Counted from the first letter of the stretch, positions 43,088 through 50,454 are shown. The stretch is 51,236 bases of DNA from Yanshouia hominis (GCA_014385025.1 JACRTB010000020.1:1-51236), one strand, 5' to 3'. The notes: generated by a model not told the origin, from the sequence alone. Program-made: numbers and translations.

Positions 43088-43696
43088 ATGGAGAATCAAC
43101 CAAATCAAACGATGGATCGCCGCTGCCGGCGCACGAAACAGGCAATCAGCAATGCCATGCTGGAACTGATTCAGGAAAAGCCGCTTTCTTCGATTACTGT
43201 CAGCGAACTGGCAGACCGCGCGGATATCAACCGCAAGACCTTTTACAAGCATTATCACGATACGATGTCGGTGTTGGATGAAATCGAGGACAGGATGGTC
43301 GAAAAGATTTTTTCCAATCTGAACCGTGAAAACGTTCTGCTCGATATCGAGGACCCCTACCCCTTTCTGTGCCGGATCGGGGAGGGGATGCGGGTGGAGG
43401 GACCGCATATGAAAACGCTGATCGATGCGGGGCAGGAAACCCGGATTACCCAGAAGCTCGACCAAACGGTGTCCCGGATGCTTGACAGCTTTCTGCAGCA
43501 CAATACGGTGATCGATCCAACGACATTTCGATTCTTTGCCACCTTTCTGGTAGCGGGAATACGATCAATTTATATTGAAATCCTGATGGGAAAGACCAAT
43601 ATTCCTGTGGAACGATATAATGAAATGATTGCGGAACTGATTGGACATGCGAAAAAGATGCTGCGTCCGGCGCCCCACACTGCCGCGCGCTTTTGA
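43088..43696 (+). CDS. TetR/AcrR-family transcriptional regulator
   Basis: A 202-residue repressor. The N-terminal helix-turn-helix reads ISNAMLELIQEKPLSSITVS and DINRKTFYKHYHD; the C-terminal part has the short all-helical ligand domain of TetR proteins with a C-terminal TetR_C-like segment. It lies divergent from the MMPL exporter and likely represses it and itself. The start at 43088 has AAAGGTGA upstream; GTG at 43079 is possible but lacks a site. A terminator follows. Confidence 0.92.
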   Translation: MENQPNQTMDRRCRRTKQAISNAMLELIQEKPLSSITVSELADRADINRKTFYKHYHDTMSVLDEIEDRMVEKIFSNLNRENVLLDIEDPYPFLCRIGEGMRVEGPHMKTLIDAGQETRITQKLDQTVSRMLDSFLQHNTVIDPTTFRFFATFLVAGIRSIYIEILMGKTNIPVERYNEMIAELIGHAKKMLRPAPHTAARF

Positions 43697-43783
43697 CAAT
43701 GAGCCGGCATGATGGCGCACCGCGGCGGTGACGGGTTGGATACAAAGCGGAGATAGAAACTTTGCGCGCCCTCGGATAAGGTG

Positions 43784-43823
43784 AAAAATAAGGAGCTCTG
43801 GAAACAGAGTTCCTTATTTTTTT
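43784..43823 (+). terminator. Terminator after tetR
   Basis: AAAAATAAGGAGCTCTG pairs with CAGAGTTCCTTATTTTT around a GAAA loop, ending in T run. Confidence 0.8.
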
Positions 43824-43986
43824 GGTACGGACCTGAGCTTTGTACGAAATGGAATATGGTCTGAACTCCACGGGCACATTTCGCTGGTGCGGGTATATCG
43901 TTTTTAAGATTGCACAATATCTAAAAATGTATTACAGTAGTAATATCCGATTTTGCGTACCGCCCGTTTTCTGGAGGAGGTTTACC

Positions 43987-44892
43987 ATGGAATTGAGAGA
44001 GCTTCGCTATTTTGTGCAGATCGCACGGGATCACAGCTATACCCGTGCGGCGGAGCATTTATATGTTTCGCAGCCGGCGCTAAGCAAGATGATGAAAAAG
44101 CTGGAGGGTGAATTGCAGGTGCCGCTGTTGGATGTGCGCTCCGGCGGCGTGTATCTTACCGATTATGGCGAAACGCTTTACGAAAAGACGGTTCCATTGC
44201 TCAATGAGTTTGATGCTTTGCAGAATTTTGCCAAAGATGTCCGGTGCGTCAAAAGTGGTAGACTGCGCGTGGGCGTTACGCCGATGCTTGGCACACTGTA
44301 CCTTGTCGATATCATGGTGAATTTCTGTAATCAATATCCGGGAGTCGAGCTGAAACTCGTGGAGAACGGTTCAAAAGAAATCCGGCGGCAGCTTATGGAG
44401 GGAAATATTGATATCGGGCTCTGTATCTCTGGCGACGAAAATGAATATACCGAAAACACAGTGTTGTTTCAGGATGAAATGATTGTATGCGTACATACCA
44501 GCAACCCGCTTGCGCGGCATGCTTCACTTGAAATATCCGAACTGAAAAATGAGCCGTTAAATTTTTACAGCAATGCCTCCACTCTTTTTACACAAATCAA
44601 GGAGCGCTGTATTCAGACTGGGTTTGAGCCTAAAATCAATATCAGCAGCACAAAGGTCAACATGCTGATGCAAATGACCTCACGCGGAGTGGGAAGCTGC
44701 ATTCTTCCCCGGCCGTATGCCAACAAGTATTTGCTTCCAAATTTGAAAATGATCCCGATTGAGGGGGGATTCCCTTGGGTGGGATGCCTTGTGAAAAACA
44801 ACAATGTATACCAGTCTTATGTTTCGCAGTTGTTTGAACGGTATGTGACAGAGTATTTTCAATGCAGACAGAGAAACATGGAAGGTGATTGA
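43987..44892 (+). CDS. LysR-family transcriptional regulator
   Basis: A 301-residue LysR regulator with the helix-turn-helix at ELRYFVQIARDHSYTRAAEH and QPALSKMMKKLEGE, and an effector domain from about residue 90. The start at 43987 follows a perfect GGAGGAGG. It is on the same strand as, and 512 bases ahead of, the dehydrogenase/PanB-like pair and is separated from them by a terminator. The long gap has palindromes, so it probably controls the pair from that gap (inference). Confidence 0.92.
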   Translation: MELRELRYFVQIARDHSYTRAAEHLYVSQPALSKMMKKLEGELQVPLLDVRSGGVYLTDYGETLYEKTVPLLNEFDALQNFAKDVRCVKSGRLRVGVTPMLGTLYLVDIMVNFCNQYPGVELKLVENGSKEIRRQLMEGNIDIGLCISGDENEYTENTVLFQDEMIVCVHTSNPLARHASLEISELKNEPLNFYSNASTLFTQIKERCIQTGFEPKINISSTKVNMLMQMTSRGVGSCILPRPYANKYLLPNLKMIPIEGGFPWVGCLVKNNNVYQSYVSQLFERYVTEYFQCRQRNMEGD

Positions 44893-44896
44893 TATA

Positions 44897-44927
44897 GGGC
44901 GGCGTTTCAAAAGGAACGCCGCCTTTC
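44897..44927 (+). terminator. Terminator after LysR gene
   Basis: GGCGGCGTTTC pairs with GGAACGCCGCC (one wobble) around AAAA, then a short T run. Confidence 0.75.
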
Positions 44928-44957
44928 CCATGACTCCAAGTCTGTAATAACTGTAGG

Positions 44958-44972
44958 TTATCCGTTGGATAA
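44958..44972. promoter_or_regulatory. Palindrome, possible LysR site
   Basis: TTATCC and GGATAA around GTT. It lies about 30 bases ahead of a possible -10 box (TATACT at 45008-45013). The interval 44893-45404 holds no gene. Confidence 0.4.
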
Positions 44973-45295
44973 TTACGATGTATTTCCATTTATAAAGCAG
45001 CGGTGCTATACTAAATCCACAAAATAGATTCCACAGTAAAGATTTATTGTATGAAATGTGCAAATATTACTTGCAGATATAGTGATAACGACCAATAGCT
45101 CATGACTTTAAAATTTGATGGGATACATCAGGTTAAATCACAATAATTGGAAGACAACATTTGCAGAGCCGCAGAGAAAAGCAGGCCGCCATATAACCAC
45201 TGGTGTTTCTACCACTTATTCCATCGCGGGTTCATGCCGATACTTGAAGACATGGGTATGTGAGGAAAAAGCAGCAAAATAACTTTTGATTATCG

Positions 45296-45313
45296 ATATA
45301 ATAAATATTATAT
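45296..45313. promoter_or_regulatory. AT palindrome ahead of dehydrogenase copy 4
   Basis: ATATAATA and TATTATAT, a perfect 8-2-8 palindrome. It overlaps a possible promoter (TTGATT at 45287-45292) about 90 bases before the start codon. It could be an operator. Confidence 0.4.
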
Positions 45314-45404
45314 ATTTGCATTATGAACGCAAACGAGCAGGATAAAATCAGACCTGACGAACTTCCAAACTTATTCCGGTTTCCTACAAAGGAATGCGAA
45401 TTCA

Positions 45405-46358
45405 ATGAAAGCCTTGATTATCGACCGGGTTTCTCCGCTGGTTGCTTCGGGACTAAGGCCCTATGGAGTAGAAGTGGATACCGAGATTCTTCCCGTTAGA
45501 GAGCGGCTGATGAAGTTGCTGCCGCAGTATGATCTGCTCGTGATGCGTGCAGACCCCAAAATGGACCGCGAATTGCTCGATGCAGCGGCCGAACGGGTGA
45601 AAATGATCGCCGTTTGTTCTGCGGGAACTAAGCATATCGACCTCGCCTATGCTGAACAGTTGGGAATCACAGTGCAGAACGCCCCAGGCATCAATTTCAA
45701 TGCGGTGGCGGAACTGACAATCTCAAAAATGCTCGATCTGTCACGTATGACAATAACTGCCAATAATGAGGTGCAGCAGGAAGGCGTCTGGAATAAGTAT
45801 AAATACACTGGACACGAACTCGGCGGACATGTGCTGGGCATTGTTGGCTACGGCAAGATAGGCAGACGGGTGGGAAAGCTCGCACAGGCATTTGATATGA
45901 CCACATTGGCCTACGATCCCTATGTGACTGCTGCGGAATGCGCGGCGCTTGATACCGAACTGGTGAGAGATCTGGATGAGTTGGTCGGACGCTGCGATTA
46001 TATCAGCATACACACACCGATGACGCCCGAAACGAAGGGTATGATTTCTTTTCGTCAGTTTGAACGGATGAAGACGGGCGCCATCGTAATCAATTGCGCA
46101 AGGGGCGGAATTGTTGACGAGGCCGCGGCGATGGAGACTCTCAAATCCGGAAAAATCAAGGGCTTTGGCTTGGATGTTCTTTCGGGAGAGCTCACCGGAA
46201 AAGGCCTTTCCGACAATGCAAGGCTTGCGAGTCCTTTGTTCGGACAGGAAGGCTTTATTATAAGCCCGTATATCGGCGGTATCACATACGAGGCCTATGA
46301 TGGCATTGGTGAATTTATTGTTTCAAAGGTGGCTGCATTTTACAGCCTTACCAAATAA
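45405..46358 (+). CDS. D-2-hydroxyacid dehydrogenase family protein with His-to-Tyr change, copy 4
   Basis: A 317-residue protein close to copy 1 at 8111: both share TISKMLDLSR, a K-Y-K-Y segment and an extra Gly-rich loop near residue 262. GYGKIG is at 148-153. Arg233 (NCARGG) and Glu262 (DVLSGEL) are present, but the catalytic His is Tyr289 (SPYIGG, against SPHIGA in copy 1), a single-base change of the codon. Either the protein is inactive as a dehydrogenase, or Tyr serves as the acid. The gene is 33 bases ahead of a PanB-like gene. AAAGGAATG precedes the ATG. Confidence 0.88.
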   Translation: MKALIIDRVSPLVASGLRPYGVEVDTEILPVRERLMKLLPQYDLLVMRADPKMDRELLDAAAERVKMIAVCSAGTKHIDLAYAEQLGITVQNAPGINFNAVAELTISKMLDLSRMTITANNEVQQEGVWNKYKYTGHELGGHVLGIVGYGKIGRRVGKLAQAFDMTTLAYDPYVTAAECAALDTELVRDLDELVGRCDYISIHTPMTPETKGMISFRQFERMKTGAIVINCARGGIVDEAAAMETLKSGKIKGFGLDVLSGELTGKGLSDNARLASPLFGQEGFIISPYIGGITYEAYDGIGEFIVSKVAAFYSLTK

Positions 46359-46391
46359 TAAACAGAGCAGAAACAACAGGAGGAAAAGAAT

Positions 46392-47327
46392 ATGGGATAT
46401 CTGACTACCGATGAAAAAACCGCGGCAGAGCCCCGCAAGAAGGTAACCTTGGCGACGATCCACGAAAAAAAGGAAAAGGGAGAAAAGCTTGCACGTACTG
46501 CGCTGTATGATTATCCGATGGCGGTACTTGCTGATGAGGCGGGCATCGAGATTATCAACATGGGCGATTCCATTGCCACCGTTATGCTCGGCGGAAACAG
46601 CACCATCAAGGCGACTCTCGATGTGATGATTGAGCACGCTAAGGCGGTTCGTCTCGGCGCTCCGCACTGCTTTATCATGGGGGATATGCCCTATATGACC
46701 TATCAGGCGTCGGTCGAAGAGGCCGTCAAAAATGCCTCGCGCTACATGATCGAGGCGGATATGGACTGCGTTAAGATGGAAGGCGGCATGGAGATCGTTC
46801 CTGTCATCGAAGCCTGCACCAAAGCTGCGATTCCGGTCATTGGACATACCGGCTTAACCCCGCAGAGCGCCATCATGCTTGGCGGCTACAAGACGCAGGC
46901 CCGCAGTGCCGAAATGGCCCTCAAGCTGATCGAAGTGGTCAAAGCGTTCGAAAAAGCCGGCTGTATTGCCGTTGTTGTCGAGGCGGTTCCCAGCGAAGTG
47001 GCCAAAATCATCTATGAGAACACTTCCATTCCGGTTCTTGGGTCCGGCTGCGGTCCCTATAGCGACAGCCCGATGATCAACTGGTATGATCTGCTTGGCT
47101 TCTTTACCCGTAATCCAAAGTTCGCAAAAAAGTATGCGAATATTCGTGAGGAGATACTCAAGGGTGCCACCGCTTTTGTGGAGGAATGCCACAACGGCGC
47201 TTACCCTGCTCCTGAGCACAGCTATAAGATGCTGGCCGGCGAAGAGGAAAAGCTTTTACAGATGCTTAGGTCAGTTTACAAGGAACTACACGCAGACCAC
47301 GAAACGGGGGCTGCTGACAACAAATAA
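46392..47327 (+). CDS. PanB-like 3-methyl-2-oxobutanoate hydroxymethyltransferase family protein
   Basis: A 311-residue TIM-barrel protein of the ketopantoate hydroxymethyltransferase family. The metal and catalytic residues are kept: Asp59 (MGDS), Asp98 (MGDMP), Glu130 (KMEGG), His152 (GHTGLTPQS) and Glu197 (VEAVP). The loop usually reading DCDGQ is here YSDSP, and the tail is some 45 residues longer than in E. coli PanB. No panC or panE lies nearby, and the strain has a pantothenate importer gene. So true PanB activity is uncertain; a related aldol or lyase reaction on a 2-oxo acid, linked to the dehydrogenase upstream, is possible. GGAGGAAAA precedes the ATG. Confidence 0.82.
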   Translation: MGYLTTDEKTAAEPRKKVTLATIHEKKEKGEKLARTALYDYPMAVLADEAGIEIINMGDSIATVMLGGNSTIKATLDVMIEHAKAVRLGAPHCFIMGDMPYMTYQASVEEAVKNASRYMIEADMDCVKMEGGMEIVPVIEACTKAAIPVIGHTGLTPQSAIMLGGYKTQARSAEMALKLIEVVKAFEKAGCIAVVVEAVPSEVAKIIYENTSIPVLGSGCGPYSDSPMINWYDLLGFFTRNPKFAKKYANIREEILKGATAFVEECHNGAYPAPEHSYKMLAGEEEKLLQMLRSVYKELHADHETGAADNK

Positions 47328-47328
47328 A

Positions 47329-47375
47329 GGCTGAGTATCAAGCACCGAAAAAGTGCGAGATATTCAGCCTGTTTT
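47329..47375 (+). terminator. Terminator after the PanB-like gene
   Basis: A 17-base arm pair (47329-47345 with 47353-47369, few mismatches) and TGTTTTG after it. It is the last chromosomal feature before the mobile element. Confidence 0.8.
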
Positions 47376-47389
47376 GTTGTCCGGGGTTT

Positions 47390-47440
47390 CCAAAGGGGCT
47401 TGCCCCTTGGCACACGACTTTGCTTGCAAAGTGTAGTGTG
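47390..47440. repeat. Double stem-loop at the element edge
   Basis: CCAAAGGGGC pairs with GCCCCTTGG, and next to it CACAC-GACTTTGC pairs with GCAAAGTGTA-GTGTG around TT, with a perfect ACTTTGC/GCAAAGT core. Such a pair of hairpins could be a terminus recognition or transfer-origin structure. Confidence 0.45.
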
Positions 47441-47617
47441 TTATACGCTCTGTCGGCGTTGCTGCGAAAATGAGGTTGCCGCCGGGTCGGGCAAGGGCAT
47501 TTGAAGCAGCAGGAAAACAGGGCTGTGATTGCGTGTCGTGGAGCCGCAAGCGCAGGGCTGGTTTCGTCAGCAGACAGGGCGTATATGAAAGCCCCCGTTC
47601 CTCGTCCCACGCCGGAC

Positions 47618-47638
47618 TTCGGGACAAAATGTCCCGAA
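47618..47638. repeat. Palindrome TTCGGGACA-AAA-TGTCCCGAA, copy 1
   Basis: Perfect 9-base arms around AAA. An identical palindrome, with one more pair, is at 50432-50454; the two frame the group of minus-strand genes 47741-50201. Confidence 0.7.
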
Positions 47639-47687
47639 CTTGTGGACACACTCACAAAAAGCAAACAGATTTTTCTCTCAAAATTGG

Positions 47688-47726
47688 AATGGGCGGGGAA
47701 GCCATTTTAGGGCTTTGCTATCTCCC
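47688..47726. repeat. Cassette boundary repeat R1
   Basis: A 39-base stretch just after the small gene at 47741 (minus reading). Its first 28 bases match 48224-48251 with one indel, and its end GGCTTTGCTATCTCCC matches 48345-48360 exactly. Confidence 0.7.
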
Positions 47727-47740
47727 TGATAAATGAGAAG

Positions 47741-48127
47741 TTAAGTTTCGTCCATATATATTTTTACCTCGATGTATTCATGATTTCTTGCATAAGCAAA
47801 CGACGCTGATTTTCTGATATAGTCAAATATATTTTCGTCTAAATCTTCGTCCCATGTTGTTTCGCTGAAAATTTTATTTTCAGCGGTTGGCTTATACAAG
47901 ATGACTACATGGATTTGATAAAACTCTTCATCATCATTTGAAAACTGTCGAACTAATGAAATTTGAAAAAATGGTTCTTTTGAAAAAGCAGTAAATGTTC
48001 CGGTTTCAAATAAAACCATATCTTCTTCAAGCGGTGTGCTGCACATCTGCTCAAAAACATCAACTATTTCTTCCACAGACATTTTATCCGTTATCTTATC
48101 TTCTAAAAACTTAATCAAGTTCTCCAT
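47741..48127 (-). CDS. Hypothetical protein, cargo of cassette 2
   Basis: A 128-residue acidic protein without known motifs. It has about 20 percent Asp plus Glu, an N-terminal helical part (LIKFLEDKITDKMSVEEIVD) and a mixed C-terminal part with ETTWDEDLDENIFDYIR. Size, acidity and position in a mobile element fit an immunity-type or anti-defence protein, but this is only inference. AGGAGG lies upstream of the ATG. The 3' tail codons of an XRE gene lie just before it (48163-48210), followed by the shared ribosome-site sequence CAGGAGG, as for the next cargo gene. Confidence 0.75.
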   Translation of the reverse strand: MENLIKFLEDKITDKMSVEEIVDVFEQMCSTPLEEDMVLFETGTFTAFSKEPFFQISLVRQFSNDDEEFYQIHVVILYKPTAENKIFSETTWDEDLDENIFDYIRKSASFAYARNHEYIEVKIYMDET

Positions 48128-48162
48128 TGATTTTCCTCCTGTAAATTCTTATTTATTGTTCT

Positions 48163-48210
48163 CTACTTCCGTCCCCGCTGTGGATTTGGATTTTTCAGCA
48201 AATCTGACTT
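48163..48210 (-). pseudogene. Remnant of the 3' end of an XRE regulator gene
   Basis: On the minus strand the last 15 codons and stop read KSDLLKNPNPQRGRK, against KSDLLKNPKPQRGRK at the end of the intact XRE gene at 48727. There is no upstream remainder of the gene. At the DNA level 46 of 54 bases match between 48157-48210 and 48721-48774 by hand alignment. Confidence 0.8.
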
Positions 48211-48223
48211 ATCAGTTCTTAGA

Positions 48224-48360
48224 AATGGGCGGGAAGCCATTTTAGGGCTTTCCCGCCTTGATTGCCCATTAGCAAAGACGGGCGGGGCTGTCAACGGCGG
48301 CGCATGAAATGCGCCGTTCATCTTGACCGTTGACTGGCTCGACTGGCTTTGCTATCTCCC
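48224..48360. repeat. Cassette boundary repeat R2 with 99-base insert
   Basis: The two halves of R1 (48224-48251 and 48345-48360) are here separated. Both GGCTTT copies (48246-48251 and 48345-48350) are 99 bases apart. The insert holds nested inverted repeats: TCAACGG/CCGTTGA around GGCGCAT/ATGCGCC, and CCCGCC/GGCGGG. R1 equals R2 after deletion between the two GGCTTT repeats, or R2 is R1 with an insertion. Confidence 0.65.
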
Positions 48361-48367
48361 CAACAAG

Positions 48368-48700
48368 TTATTGTTTGTTGTTTTCCCAATTATCTAAACG
48401 GGCTTGCATAGTTTCTCGCCATTCTTCACTTGGACAAGCAGTAATCAATTTTCGATACTCTTCACTTGATGGTGCTTCTATCAAATAAGACTCTACCAAC
48501 TTTAGCAAATCCCACTCTACTCCATACATTCCACCTTCGGGGAAAATGTCAATCAATACGCCTACTTCTTCTCTTGTCAATGGCGTTTTTACATTGGAGA
48601 GCAATTCGTCATACATGTTGATGGTTTCTACTGTAGGGTCATCTTTCACTGCGTCTGGCATTTGACCGAGAAGTTTCAATTTTATAATTGCCTCCTGCAC
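48368..48700 (-). CDS. Hypothetical protein, cargo of cassette 1 (possible immunity protein)
   Basis: A protein of about 110 residues. Its C-terminal half has a YGVEWDLLKLVESYL helix followed by WRETMQARLDNWENN, a pattern that recalls Imm30-like immunity proteins of polymorphic toxin systems (from memory, weak). The start is uncertain: the frame is open to 48796, which would overlap the XRE gene by 70 bases. GTG at 48700 is preferred because GGAGGGA lies seven bases upstream; TTG at 48679 behind CAGGAGG is the alternative and matches the spacing of the other cargo gene. It directly follows the intact XRE gene. Confidence 0.7.
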   Translation of the reverse strand: MQEAIIKLKLLGQMPDAVKDDPTVETINMYDELLSNVKTPLTREEVGVLIDIFPEGGMYGVEWDLLKLVESYLIEAPSSEEYRKLITACPSEEWRETMQARLDNWENNKQ

Positions 48701-48720
48701 CTTTACTCCCTCCAATTTCT

Positions 48721-48774
48721 CGTTCTCTATTTTCTCCCCCGCTGTGGCTTTGGATTTTTCAGCAAGTCCGACTT
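48721..48774 (-). repeat. XRE 3'-end repeat, copy in the intact gene
   Basis: The intact-gene copy of the 54-base repeat found again at 48157-48210. It covers the last 16 codons of the XRE gene and the bases after its stop. Confidence 0.75.
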
Positions 48775-49527
48775 CTGTGCAATCTTTTTCAGCCACTTCT
48801 TTTCTTCTTCAGATAGCTTCTTCAAATTCAATTTGAGCCGCTTGCAAATGAACGCCAAAGCAGCTTGCTCCGGGTCGCTGTCTGGGCTGGCAGCTTCGTC
48901 AACGGTCTGCAAGAAATCTTCCAGTGGGTTGTCCTCCGGGACGCTGAAAAAATCGTCCTTATGCGCTTCCCGCAGGTCAAGAGCTATCTTGTTTATGTCC
49001 TGCTGTATCACATAGCGGCAAAAACTATCATCATCAATATGGGCGGCGATAAGCTGTCTTAACTGCGGGTCGGTCAAGCCGGGATTGTGCTGCTTCATAA
49101 TGGTTGTACTCACAGCGTCTACAATGGCGTTTGCACTCTGCACCTGTTTGCCAGCGATACCGTTTACATAGATTTCAAGGTCAGCCATGAGCCGGGGGAA
49201 ATCCGGGTGTGCCGCCAGCTCACACAAGAGGGAATTATCCACCCGCCCACTTTTCAATAGTTCAATCATATCATCGCTCAAACGCAGGTCTGCAAGATCG
49301 GCGTTTGGGTGATTTTTTGTTTGAGAACGCCCCAGCAGATAATCAACAGTCACTTCATAAAACTTTGCCAACTCAATAAGGGCATAATGGCTGATGTCCT
49401 TGAAATTATCCCCCTCATAACTGCCCAACGCAGACTTGGAGAGGTGCGTCTGCTCCGCAAGCTGTTCCAGCGTCAACCCACGCTCCACACGCAGGTCTTT
49501 CAATCGTTCTTGTATGGATAGTTCCAT
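48727..49527 (-). CDS. XRE-family transcriptional regulator of the element
   Basis: A 266-residue protein. The N-terminal helix-turn-helix reads LKDLRVERGLTLEQLAEQTH and LSKSALGSYEGDNFKDIS, followed by YEVTVDYLLGRS. The rest (about 85-245) is an uncharacterised helical region that ends in a Lys-rich C terminus. Regulators of this length are frequent in Tn1549-like elements. The start has AAGGAGGGGGAG upstream. Its 3' end is the part that is repeated ahead of the next cargo gene. Confidence 0.9.
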   Translation of the reverse strand: MELSIQERLKDLRVERGLTLEQLAEQTHLSKSALGSYEGDNFKDISHYALIELAKFYEVTVDYLLGRSQTKNHPNADLADLRLSDDMIELLKSGRVDNSLLCELAAHPDFPRLMADLEIYVNGIAGKQVQSANAIVDAVSTTIMKQHNPGLTDPQLRQLIAAHIDDDSFCRYVIQQDINKIALDLREAHKDDFFSVPEDNPLEDFLQTVDEAASPDSDPEQAALAFICKRLKLNLKKLSEEEKKWLKKIAQKSDLLKNPKPQRGRK

Positions 49528-49565
49528 GCACTCCCCCTCCTTGTCTGTTTATGTTACCTGTTATA

Positions 49566-50201
49566 TCAAAGTTTGTTCAGATACCCGATTTCATCTAATT
49601 CTGCCTTAATCTCGTCCCATTCACTACGCTTGGGGTTTAATGCAACAATCATCTCTTTTGTCACCGGCACCCCGTCTGCAAGCTGGCGCACAACTTCCAA
49701 AGGCAGGTCGGCGGGATAAAACCACTTCCCGTATTCCACATAGGTCTGCGGATTACCATCAATCATAGAGAGTAAATCCTTGGAAGCGTCCTCACCAGCC
49801 ATAGGATTACAGTGCCAAACAACGCCATCTTCCGTCCAGACGCAAAAAGTGCTTTTCATCTTTTTGACTTCTCTGCTATTCATGAGCTTTTGCAAAGCGG
49901 AAGGCATCCCATTTGTCAAATCCTCTATCCGAGGGAGTTTTTCTTCCCAATCGTAAAGTTCAGAATCTACACCATTGATAACACAGCCTTCAGATGTGAA
50001 CATGATAATCATGCTTTGCTCACTGCCATCGGTAGCCCAAAATGTTTCTTTTCCCTTTCTCCATATGGGATTGTATGTATAGTGACGGATGAAACTCCAT
50101 TCCTTCTCTAACATGATGATGTCCAAAGCTGCAAGCCCTTTGCAGAAAGCCTTTAGGCGATTTACATCAGGTAATCCAGACAAATTTTTCGTTGAAATCA
50201 T
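49566..50201 (-). CDS. Hypothetical protein, 211 residues
   Basis: A conserved protein that I know only as uncharacterised. The N-terminal pattern LKAFCKGLAALDIIMLEKEW with RHYTYNPIW recalls a family of toxin-linked hypothetical proteins (from memory). The middle, FTSEGCVINGVDSELYDWEE, and the C-terminal KWFYPADLP are also motif-like. No signal peptide or membrane helix is visible. The start at 50201 has AAAGGAG seven bases upstream; the 15 upstream codons do not. It lies 38 bases before the XRE gene and may be co-transcribed. An immunity-type role is possible. Confidence 0.75.
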   Translation of the reverse strand: MISTKNLSGLPDVNRLKAFCKGLAALDIIMLEKEWSFIRHYTYNPIWRKGKETFWATDGSEQSMIIMFTSEGCVINGVDSELYDWEEKLPRIEDLTNGMPSALQKLMNSREVKKMKSTFCVWTEDGVVWHCNPMAGEDASKDLLSMIDGNPQTYVEYGKWFYPADLPLEVVRQLADGVPVTKEMIVALNPKRSEWDEIKAELDEIGYLNKL

Positions 50202-50431
50202 ATCGCCACTCCTTTCAAACTTTAATTGCCATCCAAGTACTTTCATTTTACCACAATTCCGAGAGCGTGGAAATAGAGAGTTTTCCGAGCTGATTTCCGA
50301 CCTTATGGATATACGGGGCGGGCGGTATTTTAGGTGTAGACTTAGGGTAGTTCATCGATGAGCTGCACCTTGAAAAATGAATGACCGTCCGAAAAGGAAT
50401 ACCCAGGCAGGGGAAGCACCGCAACGAGCCA

Positions 50432-50454
50432 CTTCGGGACAAAATGTCCCGAAG
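50432..50454. repeat. Palindrome CTTCGGGACA-AAA-TGTCCCGAAG, copy 2
   Basis: Perfect 10-base arms around AAA; same core as at 47618-47638. It lies about 100 bases before the Cys-rich VLP gene. Confidence 0.7.

Noticed and set aside
47364-47651. Overlapping open frames on both strands at the element edge
   Set aside because: They lie over hairpins and palindromes, have no ribosome binding site, and look like non-coding element sequence.
48701-48796. Upstream extension of the cargo gene at 48368
   Set aside because: The extra 32 codons are the XRE 3' end read in another frame, and a good ribosome site supports GTG at 48700.
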